From: Isoetes taiwanensis
Taxonomy: Eukaryota > Streptophyta > Lycopodiopsida > Isoetales > Isoetaceae
Length of the DNA: 64,000 nucleotides
NCBI GenBank assembly: GCA_021234155.1
Contig: JAJEKV010000057.1
Coordinates: 2,141,821 to 2,205,820 of the forward strand
Direction: 5' to 3'
Notes under the pieces: generated by a model
Told to the model about the DNA's origin: nothing
Seen by the model: the letters and a program-made list of their open reading frames with translations, nothing else
The model's database searches: none
Program-made: the position numbers and the translations under genes
Shown: positions 35,501-47,973 of the stretch, one piece after another
Layout: the number at the start of each line of letters is the position of its first letter
Numbering within the stretch: position 1 is the first letter of the stretch

Positions 35501-38500
35501 ATGCCCACACCACTTTTGTCTCCATCTCATCTTCTTCGAAGTCCCGTCCATCTAGTCAAAATGATCAAGCAGAACAATTCCGATCCTCTACAAATTAGAA
35601 TGTGCAATCTCCTCCACCAGCTCATCCACGACATGTCTTATATGAGCATTAGCAGACTGTTCAGGCCTGCACTCTTCAACTTCAAGAATCACAAGAAAAT
35701 CTCATGCAGGGTTTTCAAACAGAATTTGGTTCCACAGGTGCCTTACAAAAGAAAATTCAAGAAGTTCAAAGCAAGAACAAACACTTAAAAACCAGGCTTC
35801 AAGGCTATCACGATAACCTTCTGGCCACACGTGAACAGTTGAAATAAGAACGAGAACATAGCGCCGCCTTGTCCACTCTTTATGCCATGCTACAGACTGA
35901 ACTTCGTGGTCTCAAAACTCAACTTGCTACTCTCACGGCTGTAGCAGAAGTAAAGAATGATGCACTTGATACAACCAATGAGCATCTTCATGGTCTTCAG
36001 GCAAAGCTTAGTGCTCAAACCCATGCCATTGTGACTGCAGAGACTCGCGTTGCCCTTTTGGAAAGCATGCTGATGGAAGCTCACGCCAGTAATAGAGCCC
36101 TGGAAACTAAACTGGAAAAAGCTGCTGCCATCAAACTCACTCTAGATGCAAAAATTGCGAGTCTCAAGGTACAAGTTGCCTCCTTTGGTGCATATTCTTC
36201 ACAACCAAGTCCAGCAACACGCACTATCAACAAACTCCATTGCCAAATTGCTGAATAGACCATAGTTACCCCGAACAGGACGGGAATGGGAATGTGGACC
36301 TAAAATTTGGAATGGGAACGGGAACAAATCAGAACGGGAATGACCAACATTCGAATTTTTAAAATCTAAAAACATTTTTCGCGTTCCCTTTGCATAATGA
36401 TCATTATGGAACACGTAGAATTGAAAAATGATTTATAGAGACCGTTCTGTAGATGGAAACCTATTAAACCACTCTTTAGATGCTCAATTTTTTATATAAT
36501 ATTATATTCAAGACTTAAAACATAGTATTACATCTATAATTCTAACACAATAGAAGTCTAAAATAAACAAGATAGGGAAGTTAAGCTTAGGCACTGAGGC
36601 CTTTGACAAACTAAAAAAATGCCTGTTGCAATGTTCCCCTTCCCTTAGAGATAACGTTTCTCAAAATCAATAGTGCTATTTAATCTGTTACGATGCCGCA
36701 CTACAAATCTCCATCAAAAAATAAATTCTAAAGTTTTGCAGTAAGTTTTCTCAACTCTTTAACGCCCCTTAATGCTCTTAAACTTACTCCTCCTTTGCCA
36801 CCTAGAGTCTTCCACATGTCGTTTTTCAAGAACACATGGCTTCCTCCAATGCAAGTCCCTCTGACTTAGCTGGGAAAACAAATTGAAATTCCCATCATCA
36901 AAATGAAAAATTGATAGATTATAAATGAGATCGCAAATCGAGAGATATAGCAGAGGAGAAATGTAAATTAAACAACAAACAAGAGAGAGAAGTCACGAAA
37001 CATTTGTGTAGTCCGCTGCAGAGCACTTTATGTGTATGTTTATGAAAAACACTGAGCAAAGAGCCGTTGCCAGTTGCACCATTCCTTCCTACCAAAAAAA
37101 GAAGCAAAGAAGGAGAAAAAATGAACTATAAACCATTCATTTTCTTACCTTTTTTGGGAACTTACTAGGAATGATGTTTCCAAAGATGGGAACGCGTTCC
37201 CGGTAAAAAACCGTCCGCAACTGGAACTTGGCGTTCTGGGAATGTAGAACCCCCAAGAACGCGTTTCGGAAAGAGAACGGGTTCGAAAGGCGTTCTCGGT
37301 AACTATGGAACAGACATGATTTGAAGGCTCGGGTAACCAAGCAGTGCAATCTGCCGATGAAGTTCATCAACAGGTTGATACCTACATAACATTGGCAGTT
37401 CAGATTGCCACTGATTTTCCATCCCTCATTGGCTACCTTTCATATGTCAAGTCACGACGCACAATTTTTCTTATGACTTGATTGGCTTCTGATGGATCTA
37501 TTGATAGCCCTTTGAAGACCAAAGATTTTTTGACCATATGGCCTGACCTCTCCATTGATAAAGGTCTATTTTATGTCTTATTCAATTACAAAATCATTCT
37601 TTTTGAAGACCCAAAATTCTTTGTTCTATGCATGGTATAGCCAATGGCCTATATCATACATGATTTTATGATAGCTTCAACCTCTCAAGCTTTCTTAGAA
37701 GCACAAGAGCCTTATGGCTTCACATATCAAGATGAGGACCAGTTTCTTCTCACCAATAACAACAACTATCTCTCTAATCCTAATTAGATCAGTGCACTGC
37801 AAGAAGCCTACATGCCAGAATTGGCAACTCTTCTTCCTCTTTAGATTAATGAAGCAATGGATGTTGTTCAAAGAATCTTGACTGCTCCCAATGCCCTTGG
37901 CTACGCTCAACTCTATTTGCAGCATGCAAGTACCTTCCACATTCTCAAGTCTTACCTTGACAATCATGTACTACCCGTGGATAGGAAGCCCTCTCCCTTG
38001 TTTAGGTTAATGCTAAATTCTGAGTGCGAAAATCTCTCCAAGCAGTTGAACACTCCTCTCTTAGAGGAATTCAAAGCAGCGTGCTTACAAGCATTTGCAC
38101 ATCCACCAGTTGCAGAAGGAAGTCCATATACTTCTCTAAGTGCACCACCCTGTTGCCTATAACTCACCTTTGAATGGCGTTCTCAATTTTGGACAGATGA
38201 CATGGCCATTATGCAGAATAGACTTCTGCGCAGAGCATCACGGATCCTCGCTAGGATTTGTGCGATGCTATGCTTGGCAAGAGGGTGAAACATTAGATAA
38301 TATTCAGAATTGGATCTATATGCTCAATCAACAGAAGTGGCAAAGTCCTAAAAATGCACACTAGGATTACACAAGTTCTTGGAATTGGCTGGCACTTTTC
38401 CAGACCTGTCTGTTTATATGTAGGTTGTGTTCTATGCAGCCCTCGGTACTCTTCTTCAAAGTTGGGTCTAACGCAACTGTGCCATCACCTACTACATTCC

Positions 38501-38680
38501 AAATGCAAGTATCAGTGCTTTCAAGTTGGAACTTCTTCTTCTTGAAAGCCCTTATGTTCCGGCAGTTGCTCATCATGCATTTGAAGGTACAATTCTCTCA
38601 TGTTTTCTTGTTGACACTACATCAGCATTAGCTCTCTATACCCTAGAGGCTCTTCAGCAATGAAAAGCTTTGATCTCTGC
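35500..38680 (+). pseudogene. Decayed long reading frame with coiled coil, split by hAT element B
   Basis: From about 35640 a frame begins that is coherent but broken by stops. At 35869-36258 it is open for 129 residues and reads as a strong coiled coil (LQTELRGLKTQLATLTAVAE, EASN/ALETKLEKAAAIK). The hAT element B interrupts it at 36260. The sense seems to resume at 37308 and continues, with in-frame stops, through 37857-38162 and 38500-38660. I do not recognise the protein. It precedes a purine tract and an LTR-like TGTTAG at 38809, so it may be a non-pol ORF of an LTR element. All beyond the coiled coil is inference. Confidence 0.45.
36261..37307 (-). mobile_element. Non-autonomous hAT-like element B
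   Basis: The ends are CATAGTTACC (36261-36270) and GGTAACTATG (37298-37307). The 8-bp duplications are GAATAGAC (36253-36260) and GAACAGAC (37308-37315), one base different. Its sequence is the reverse complement of element A over both ends and most of the interior. It lacks the nested poly(A) insertion, so it shows the empty state of that site (near 36996). Length 1047 bp, no transposase. Confidence 0.92.
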
Positions 38681-38797
38681 TCATTATGGACATTCATGAC
38701 CTCACACCAATCAGCAAGATGTAGAACGCCCAAAACATTTTCCTCCTCCAGAGACCATCCCTGCTTTCCTCCATGACAAAGATTCTGAATGTTATTT

Positions 38798-39370
38798 GAT
38801 GGGGGAAGTGTTAGTCCTGTGTTTGATATTAGAGGACTATTCCTAATGTATGGCAGCAATGCACATGGGAAGAACCCTAACCAGTTGGCAAGGGCAGTAC
38901 CAAGAAGCAAACGCCCAAGAAGAGATCAAGGGAACCCAAGGCGTGACGTCTTCATGGAGCGTGGAGCGTGAGCTCTTCATGGCAGAGGTCACAGCCTTGA
39001 TGAGCAAACAACCACCAATTAAGGGAGATTCCCAAAATGTCGGCAGAGATCTTGGAGTAGGTAGCTGCTATCAGTTTTGCTATTTTGAACCAAGGCCATT
39101 GTACTATATATACTAGAAGTTTAGAATTAGAATTGTAGACAAGATTCTTGGCATTTTTTGTTTCCCTCTCATCCTTGGAATGAGACCCTTGTATCACATC
39201 TCTCATCTCAAGATATCATTTTTGGTCACTTGAGTTTCTTTTATTCTATTCAGTTCTTTTTTCTCTTAGATTTACAGACTGTTGCAAAATCTCGCATGAC
39301 ACACTATATGCAGGATCTGCTTGTTAGATCCAAGGGTCCTCATAGAGAGTTGTCTTTCAGGTGATCCAAA
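38798..39370 (+). repeat. Possible 3' LTR remnant
   Basis: GATGGGGGAAG (38798-38808) reads as a polypurine tract directly before TGTTAGTCCTG. A TATA-like CTATATATAC lies near 39107. No second copy was found within the window and the right end is not clear, so this is only a candidate LTR. Confidence 0.3.
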
Positions 39371-40215
39371 ACCCAACCCAGATCCCAAACATAAGTCTAT
39401 GGTTGCAACCCTTTGAGCATACAATCAAAAATATTCGTCTAACCCTTTAGGCTAAAAATTTCAAGTCCAGCCCTTGAAGGCTAAAAATTTATGAAGACCA
39501 ATTGTGTTGCATATATAATAGCTGTCTCAAAGGATGTTAACATAAAGATCTAAATGAACAAAAGCTTTAGAAAATGAAAGAAATTACGAAGTAAACCCCT
39601 TAGAATCCTCTGCGGCAGCTTAACACAAATATTCAAAGTTTGGCTTTTGGTTTGAAAGGAAAGTGCCGGATTAAGGAAAAATCAGTGTAACCACTGGAGA
39701 ACACTTCCCAACAACAACTAAATTTGGAGAAGGCTTAGGAAATGGGGAATTTAACAAAATCATTAGATTTTCTAAATCTAACAAGAATTCAAATTTAAAG
39801 TTCAGGCTTCAAAAATTGGCATTATGTAGTTATCAAAATTTTGAAATACCTGCAAATAAAGAATATGACTTATAGCATAATAAAATATAAATAGAAATAG
39901 GATAGGATAGGATAGGATAGGATAGGATAGGATAGGATAGGATAGGATAGGATAGGATAGGATAGGATAGGATAGGATAGGATAGAATACATTTTATGTC
40001 CCTTCGACCTTGCAGCCCTTGAACTTGTGTAGCATCTGCGAGTGATCTCTAAGGGAAGATGCTCCCAGCAACTTGGTGAGTCATTTTAACCATTATGTGG
40101 GCTTAGCTTGTCATCGTACACCCGCACCCCACTTATGATTGGCTTCTTGGCCATATAGGAATGCATCGTTGTCTTCAGCTTTAGAGCTGTACATTGTGGG
40201 CTCCCTTGATCTGCA
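39370..40215. other. Spacer with pentanucleotide array
   Basis: No gene is seen. The stretch is AT-rich and contains the GATAG array at 39901-39985. The right end borders LINE debris. Confidence 0.55.
39901..39985. repeat. (GATAG)17 pentanucleotide microsatellite
   Basis: Seventeen perfect tandem copies of GATAG, preceded by AAATAG-type imperfect units. Confidence 0.98.
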
Positions 40216-41390
40216 TCAGTTGCTGACCAGATGATGACGGTGTATAATCATCATTTCTTTAATGGCTCTCGCCATATTTATCCATATGCTGTCTTTTTCC
40301 ATCAGTATTGGGATTGGAAGGTCCCACCTCATGTCTTGAAATCTCCCCTTGATATCCGTGTATGTTGGGCAGTCCTTAAGCATGTGTCTTTCATCCTCTA
40401 TTCTTTCCATTTTGCATGCCCTGCATATCCTCTAGTTCCTATCAATTTTCCTCCATCTGTCCTTCTCAATTCTCAAGTCATGACTACCCATTCTGAATCT
40501 TGCTATGACGTCTCTGTTTGCTTTGCTAATTTTTCCCTTCCGATATAACTCTTGACCAATGCGTTTCTCTGGGTTAAATAGCTATAGCAAGCATTCCATT
40601 TTGGATTCCCTGTGTTTGACTAGCCAATTTCTCATTGTCGTGTGTGTCTGTATCTCATCTCACTCCTTCCTTGAGGATGTGACTGTTCCAATCCCATATT
40701 TCTTGTCCATTTTGATACTTCATCGAACCACCCCTGCCCTGACAGTAGGTGTTGGCTCGCTGATTCTATTATGGCTATCCTGGACAGTTTATCCACCTTC
40801 ATATTTCCAATATCCTTTAACAAATATCTGATTGTTCTCTCCCATGCTCTCACCTTCATGCCTTTTTGCCAGATTGCACAAACTCGATCTTTTGTGGCCT
40901 CAACGAAGGGCGTAGCTTCGGTTGTTCCTTGCCTGGCATTCGATAGAACTTGTATGTGTTTCCTCAGCCTCAACATTCCTTTTTGCGTCCCAGGACGTTT
41001 CCATTTTGTAGTCTACTCACTTTCTGTGGTCTTGGGCTCCTCAAGTCTTTTATTTCTAATTCTGATACCTTCAATTTTTCCAATCTTCGCTCTTGATTCT
41101 GCTGGTTTTGTTATTCCAGTGCTTTTCTGATCAATCCCATAACCACTATTGCCCCTCTCATATCGTTCCCTGACTGCCACTTCCGCTTCTGTCGCATCTC
41201 TGAGGGAGAGATACCGGACCTTAAGTTTCCTTGTTCCCCGATTTGCTGGGTTACGAGGTGTTTGGTTTCCCAGTAGCCCTAGCCTGATTTCCACTGGGGA
41301 GTTGGCCTTATATTTTTTTCCTTTTAGGGTTCCATTTGTTTTCCTTGATAGCATTGCCCTTGCATGGTTTCTCTTTGGGTGCGACATGTT
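40216..41390 (-). mobile_element. LINE debris, minus strand
   Basis: On the minus strand, 40216-40410 plus the shifted frame up to about 40570 read as the C-terminal zinc region of a LINE RT (DVIARFRMGSHDLRIEKDRW, CRACK, then EDERHMLKDCPTYTDIKGRF). The frame 40632-40976 (MKVRAWERTIRYLL) lies upstream in the expected place. A basic frame follows at 41013-41387 with no domain I know. The RT core is missing, so this is a deleted element. Confidence 0.6.
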
Positions 41391-41399
41391 ATTTGTTTA

Positions 41400-41920
41400 T
41401 TCCTCCTAGGGTTGCTTAGGGTTGCTGGGATTTCTCGTGGTTTGCAACAGGTTGCCCTCGTATTTCTCTATGGTTGCTATGGTTGTGATTTCATAATGTT
41501 TCCTATGGTTGCATAGTTGTTTTCTCATATTGTTTCATATGGTTGCATTATAGCAACTATGTTTTTCTCTTTGGTGGCGTGAGAAGGCTTGCCCTTGCAT
41601 TTTGTTCCTATGAATGTCCCTTCATTTATCCTTATGGTTTACAATTTTTACATTACGGTTGCTATTGCATTTCCTTATAATTGCATCATGATTGCCCTCA
41701 TAATTTTTCTATGGCGACGTTATAATTGTGGTTCTTACGTGTTTTTCTATGGTCGCGGGTGTTGATTGCCCTTTCAATTTTTTCCCTTCGACTTTACTCT
41801 TTCCTTCCTACTTTTTTCGTTTGTGGTTTTCTCAAGTTCTCTTTTTCCTGCTCCATTTTTCCCCTTCTTAATTTTTCTCATGACGTGCCTCATTTTTACA
41901 TTCCTTTCCGCTTTATTATT
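41400..41920. other. Low-complexity TATGGTTGC-rich DNA
   Basis: Recurrent words such as CTATGGTTGC and TTGCCCTCAT give a degenerate repeat of irregular period. No gene is supported. Confidence 0.5.
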
Positions 41921-42341
41921 TCATGGGTTTGGTGCCTCGCTGCTCTAGATCTGGATTGCTTCACGTTTCTTCATCTAGATTTGGTGCTCCTTCATTCTGC
42001 AATTTTTGTGGGCGTCTTGGCCATCGCATTGAAACCTGCAATTCTCGCCCTAACACTGGCACTCTTCTTGGGTTCCATGTTTGGAGAATGAGTGGGTTGA
42101 TTATCTTTCTAAGATCTGGGCCTTTGACGAGTTTTCCCTATCTCCCTCTGTTTTTCGTCTCTTGGATGAGAATTGGGGCCCTCCTCATGTGGATCGATTT
42201 GTCAGTCCTTCTAATGCCCTACTACCAGTTTTCAATACTAAGGATTGTTACCCTCGTTTGACACTTGATTATCTCTCAGAACCCATCCTAGAAATACAGA
42301 TTTCTATGATATTTCGGTTTCCCATGCATCTAAACAAATGA
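41920..42341 (+). pseudogene. Zinc knuckle plus DIRS-type RNase H fragment
   Basis: The frame from 41923 contains a CCHC knuckle (C26-x2-C29-x4-H34-x4-C39; CNFCGRLGHRIETC). About 40 bases later another frame (42081-42341) reads WVDYLSKIWAFDEFSLSPSV, then WGPPHVDRFVSPSNALLPVF. The WGP-VDRF-S-NA-LP-F pattern is that of the RNase H of DIRS-like and related retroelements. RT and tyrosine recombinase are not present. The two pieces may be the ends of a deleted element, or unrelated neighbours. Confidence 0.5.
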
Positions 42342-42920
42342 GCTAACCCTAAGGAATCCAAACTCCACCGTAAAAGTCTCTAATATCGTACCTGGTAGAT
42401 GCGGTGGATGCGATAGGAGAATCCATATATGGTTTGACTAGTTTAGGTGGAATCGCAAGTTTCGAATAGGGGTTGTAATACTAGAAAAAGAATAAAGGAA
42501 TTAAGTATGAAAATAGGGATGTTCCTAAACACAGAATCAAGTAAGAATGGACACTAAAATCCCAAATCATGATAAAAAAACTCAAGGAACTTACTAAAAC
42601 CATGCTCATTTGCTTCTTAAGCTGTAACGTGCTTTAGAAGTGATCTGCTTTTCAATTTGGACTGTGCTAGATAAGACATCCACGTCTGTAGACTAGTCCA
42701 TGGTCATGTACAAATTGTTGGTGAGAGTGGAGCAAGGATGGATTTGATCGTTTCTGAGGTCTGTCGTGGAAGAAGAAGATGAAGTCGAACGAGAAGAAAG
42801 GCGCAAGAACTTTGGTCGGGTGAGAAGAAAGGCAGAAGAACTTTGGTAAAGTCCCCGATGTCTGAACAGTCGGCAGTTATAATGGGTACCCTTGTGGGCC
42901 TGTTAAAATTTATTGATTTA
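42342..42920. other. Unassigned spacer
   Basis: No gene is seen. A short direct repeat (GAGAAGAAAGGC and AGAACTTTGGT words) lies at about 42798-42856. Confidence 0.5.
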
Positions 42921-45370
42921 TAATGCGGCTGCAGTGTGGTACAAACATCATAGATAATTGTATTAGAATGGAATCCCTGGCTAAAACAACCGATGTGGTA
43001 GAACTTGTGATCATACGTGTCCTAACTGAGTCAGGGGTTCAAAACCCTGGCCAGTGTATGTTTAGCTTTGGGAGTTGGTTACTGGAGTTATACGATGATG
43101 ATCCCCGACGTGGTAGAACTTGTGCCTATACGTGTCCTCCACTTTGTCTGCCATAAGGCATCAGGATAAGCTCCACAATAATTGTGTGAGTATGAACCAG
43201 TAAAAATTTGGGTTGGTTAACTGGTTGTTGTCTAAAAATTTTCCCGACTTCCTGAGGCGGGATTCTATCCTGCCTACAAAGTGTGCATGTATGGCTAAAG
43301 TTTTGCCCAACGGATGTGTGGTGAGTTGGTATAGGCCTAGTAATGCCAAAATAAATGTGCACTTGGTCGGGGTTCAAACCACGGCGGTGTATGTTTAGCT
43401 TTGGGAGTTGGTTCTTTGGGGTTATACGATGATGATCCCGACATGGTAGAACTTGTGCCTATCGTGTCCTCCACTTTATGCGCCATAAGGCGGCGGGGAT
43501 AAGCTCCACAATAATTGTGTGAGTATGAACCAGTAAAAATTAGCTTCCATGTGCTCCACAATAATTGTGTGAGTATGAACCAGTAAAAATTGGCTTCCAT
43601 GTACACTGGGGCTGGTTAACTAGTTGTTGTCTAAAAATTTACCCGACTTCACGGTAGGGATTCTATCTGCCTCTGAGTGTGCATGTATGGCTAACGTTTT
43701 GCCCAACGGATGTGTGGTGAGTTGGTATAGGCCTAGTAATGCCAAAATAAATGTGCACTTGGTCGGGGGTTCAAACCACGGCGGTGTATGTTTAGCTTTG
43801 GGAGTTGGTTCTTGGGGTTATCGATGATGATCTCCGGCGTGGTAGAACTTGTGCCTATCGTGTCCTCCACTTTGTGCGCCACAAGGCGGCGCAGGATAAG
43901 CTCCACAATAATTGTGTGAGTATGAACCAGTAAAAATTGGCTTCCATGTACACTGGGGCTGGTTAACTGGTTGTTGTCTAAAAATTTTCCCGACTTCCTG
44001 AGGCAGGATTCTATCATGCCTACAAAGTGTGCATGTATGGCTAAAGTTTTGCCCAACGGATGTGTGGTGAGTTGGTATAGGCCTAGTAATGCCAAAATAA
44101 ATGTGCACTTGGTCAGGGGTTCAAACCCTGGCCGGTGTATGTTTAGCTTTGGGAGTTGGTTCTTTGGGGTTATACGATGATGATCCCCGGCGTGGTAGAA
44201 CTTGTGCCTATCGTGTCCTCCACTTTATGCGCCATAAAGGCGGCCAGGATAAGCTCCACAATAATTGTGTGAGTATGAACCCGAAAAATTGGCTTCCATG
44301 TACTTTGGGGCTGGTTAGCGGTTGTTGTCTAAAAATGGTTAAGCGGTTGTTGTCTAAAAAATTTCCCGACTTTTACGGTGGGATTCTATCCCCGCCTACA
44401 AAGTGTGCATGTATGGCTAAAGTTTTGTCCAACGGATGTGTGGTGAGTTGGTATAGGCCTAGTAATGCCAAAATAAATGTGCACTTGGTCAGGGGTTCAA
44501 ACCCTGGCCAGTGTATGTTTAGATTTGAGAGTTGGTTACTAGGGTTATACGATGATGATCCCCGACGTGGTAGAACTTGTGCTTATATTGTCTGCCATAA
44601 GGCAGCAGGATAAGCTCCACAATAATTGTGTGAGTATGAACCAGTAAAAATTGGCTTCCATGTACACTGGAGCTGGTTAACTGGTTGTTGTCTAAAAATT
44701 TCCCCGACTTCCTGAGGCGAGATTCTATCCTGCCTACAAAGTATGCATGTATGGCTAAAGTTTTGTCCAACGGATGTGTGATGAGTTGGTATAGGCCCAG
44801 TAATGCCAAAATAAATGTGCACTTGGTCAGGGGTTCAAACCCTGGCCAGTGTATGTTTAGCTTTGGGAGTTGGTTACTGGGTCAGCCCCAGTGTACATGG
44901 AAGCCAATTTTTACTGGTTCATACTCACACAATTATGTGGAGCTTATCCTGGCCGCCTTATGGCGGCGACAAAGTGGAGGACATTATAGGCACAAGTTCT
45001 ACCACGCCGAGGATCATCATCGTATTATAACCCCAAGAACCAACTCCCAAAGCTAAACATACCGGCGGGGTTTGAACCCCTGACCAAGTGCACATTTATT
45101 TTGGCATTACTGGGTCTATACCAACTCACCACACATCCGTTGGGCAAAACTTTAGCCATACATGCACACTTTGTAGGCAGGATAGAATCCCGCCTCAGGA
45201 AGTCGGGGAAATTTTAGGCAACAACCAGTATACCAGCCCCAGTGTACATGGAAGCCAATTTTTACTGGTTCATACTCACACAATTATTGTGGAGCTTATC
45301 CTGCTGCCTTATGGCAGACAAAGTGGAGGACACGTATAGGCAGAAGTTCTACCACGTCGGGGATCATCAT
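42920..45370. repeat. Tandem array of ~350-bp units with tRNA-like A/B boxes, inverted at ~44885
   Basis: GTGTATGTTTAGCTTTGGGAG-type words recur at about 43055, 43386, 43785, 44137, 44511 and 44846, giving steps of 331-399 bp. Each full unit has TGGTGAGTTGG (A-box-like, at 43319, 43715, 44065, 44441; TGATGAGTTGG at 44779) and, about 42 bases later, GGTTCAAACCC or a variant (B-box-like). After about 44885 the array continues in reverse orientation to 45370, with the inverted A box at 45121-45131. Unit ends include GGCTTCCATGTACACTGGGG and ATAATTGTGTGAGTATGAACC. A tRNA-derived SINE amplified in tandem fits best. Confidence 0.8.
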
Positions 45371-46121
45371 CGTTATCATGCCACGGTTATCATGCGCTAA
45401 AACAATCGGACTCCATGAAATCATCAAACTATTCCAATTTTAGTGTACATATATATCAACAAGCACACTGCCCACAATGTTATTAAACTCCCACTTATCT
45501 TTGATGACATGCAAGTGGACATGTCTACTCCATTTTTGACTTGTCTGCATTGCTATAGGCACTGAGAACAATTGAGAATGTCACCTTGTCTGGTTTAAAA
45601 CCACACAAGGTAGTTTGCCAAAACAGTCCTACAGTCTAATTATGAACAAGAACTGTCTACATAGTTCAAGAGCATTGCCATAACATCCTCTATCTGGATG
45701 CGCTAAAGCAAGATAAAAAAGCATCAATACATTTTCGGAGCTTTTTAGGATCCTCTTGAAACAGAGATTGCAAGCAATGACAAATTATATGTGATCTTGT
45801 ACAAAACTCTACTTGCCAAATGTACGCAGCATTGAATCTAGCTCTGAATCTCAAAATCAGACATATAACAATCTCTATGAACAAAATAAACAATATATGT
45901 CATCCATTGCTTCCAAAATACTGGTTACTTGGTTGAAGAAAATTGGATACAATCTTGTAGATGCAACTAACTCAAATCAAAGCATATGGATCCACAAACT
46001 CACGGAACTTGTCTTGAATGGTGTGATCTGCTTCCATGAACGATTATGAAACAACCCTATTTTGTCCAAGGCAACTATTAGCAGCACTGCAACAGATGCT
46101 TTCTACAATACCACTAGAGCC
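45371..46121. other. Unassigned spacer
   Basis: AT-rich, with no supported gene; short frames on both strands lack motifs. Confidence 0.5.
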
Positions 46122-47429
46122 AGGGATAGGTTTCATACGTATGTAGCTCAAAATTCCGGATGTATAAAGTTAAAAGATACATATTTTTAATGTAAAAAAT
46201 ATATTTTTCATGTTTTTTACTCGCCGGTTGGGAAAAAAAAAATCGTGTATGTGAAACACACTAAAACACGTACGTGAACTTTAGTTCGCGTACACTCATA
46301 ATAAAGTTTGCTAATAATGAAATACACTAAACTGCGTCCACGAAACCTTTTTTGGGTATGCGGTCTAGTGTATTTTGCGTATGCTAACAAAGAAAACAAC
46401 TTGTTGCCCTCTAAACCAAAGTGAAGGAAAATAAAAAAACTTTATTCAAATGCACATCAAAACCACTGAATGTAGCATGCAGCTTTGATTTCAAAATAAA
46501 TCTGTATTTGCATTTGTACATTATATGCTTCATATTCGACAAAAAGAAGAACCATTTTAAAGCAGGGAAAGATGAACAGATTTGACAAACTGAAATCAAT
46601 AAAATGCCCCGGTAAACTCCAAAACAAAGGAAGCTAGAGGTGGGCAAAGAATTCGATATTAGGATCAAAATAATCCTTTTGTTATGATTTTCGATCCGCC
46701 ATGAATATTTTCAATTTTCTACCTGCTTCAGTGATTTTTGTGAGTTCATTCTTAACTCAAGCAAGACGGATTCGAACAAAGACGGATTGAAGGAAAGTTC
46801 TGAGCCCGGAACTCCTCCTCTCCAATCGATCAGGCCTTGAGCACATGCAATCTGAGAGTTCCCAAGAATATGCCAGATTAGGAAACAAACTATGAACTCA
46901 ACATCTCCTTTTTTTTTTGTCTACTATCTGTCTCCCTCCATTTGCAATATTGTCCTCTTATTTCTTTTAAGACATTCATCCATACCATTCATACCGTATA
47001 TCCACAACATATTCCTGAAACTCCATAAGCTCACGTAGGGCTTGCCCTTCGGGCAACCCAAAAAAAGAAACCTTTTAGTCTTGTCCATAAGATAAAACAT
47101 TTGACTTTAAAGTCCTGGTTAAGAAATCTAAGATCCAATTTGCAACATCAAGTGTTAATGCAATCTTAGGCCTTGACCATGTTCCAATTAATCTGTATTT
47201 TTCAGTTTAATCATTTAGAATCAATAAATATTTCCATAAATAGTAAATGTCATTGAATAACATGTTTTCTGGGTCTAGATCTCCAAGTTCTACACCAAAA
47301 TTTCTGAGCCCGTACAATTGGCCAGGCTGCAATTCCTTCCTTCTCCATTTCGGAGATCCGGTGCCTACAGGAAGACCCTGCTGAAGAAATCCGGCGCAAA
47401 AACAAGACCCGATACAATATAGAAACATG

Positions 47430-47720
47430 GTTGATTTTTTTTGTCTATGGCGGATTTGTATGCTGACACGTGGCAAGCCCTACAACACAGGATGGAAGTT
47501 GGGTCCCTGATTCCGGGTGACAGGTTCAAGCGGTCATCTTCTTTGTGTTTTCAACCGGTTCTTTCTTACTAGTATTTCTTCTTCTTCGTGTAGTATTTCT
47601 TCTTCTTAGCAGTATTTCTTCTTAGTTCTTTCTTAGCAGTATTTCTTCTTCCTCTTCATGTTTTCAACCAGTTCTTTCTTCTTCGTGTTTTCAACCTGTT
47701 CAACGCCTGTATTTTTTTTT
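47430..47720. repeat. CTT-rich degenerate tandem repeat
   Basis: The words AGTATTTCTTCTT and TTTTCAACC.GTTCTTTCTT alternate in several imperfect copies. Confidence 0.6.
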
Positions 47721-47828
47721 TTTTTATGTCATTATATTCAGAACTCTGAAGCTCAAAATCCACTATCAAAGCTTATAGTTTTCATTCAAATCTCAAATGC
47801 TAGTCCCAATTTTACATTCAATACAGAT

Positions 47829-47953
47829 CATTTTGAAGCATTACAAGCTTCATTTTGTTACAGAGCCCAAAAACAAAGTTTTAGGGGCAGTTTTAGCTGC
47901 AGCAACATGGAGCATTTTGAAGCATTACAAGCTTAATTTTGTTACAGAGCCCT
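47829..47953. repeat. ~40-bp direct repeat
   Basis: ATTTTGAAGCATTACAAGCTT plus TTTTGTTACAGAGCC occurs at about 47830 and again at about 47913, differing by one base. Confidence 0.75.
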
Positions 47954-47973
47954 CACTTTCCAGAAGCCTAATC

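Noticed and set aside
42920-45370. A tandem tRNA gene cluster
   Set aside because: A- and B-box-like words are present, but no acceptor stem or cloverleaf forms around them; a tRNA-derived repeat fits better.
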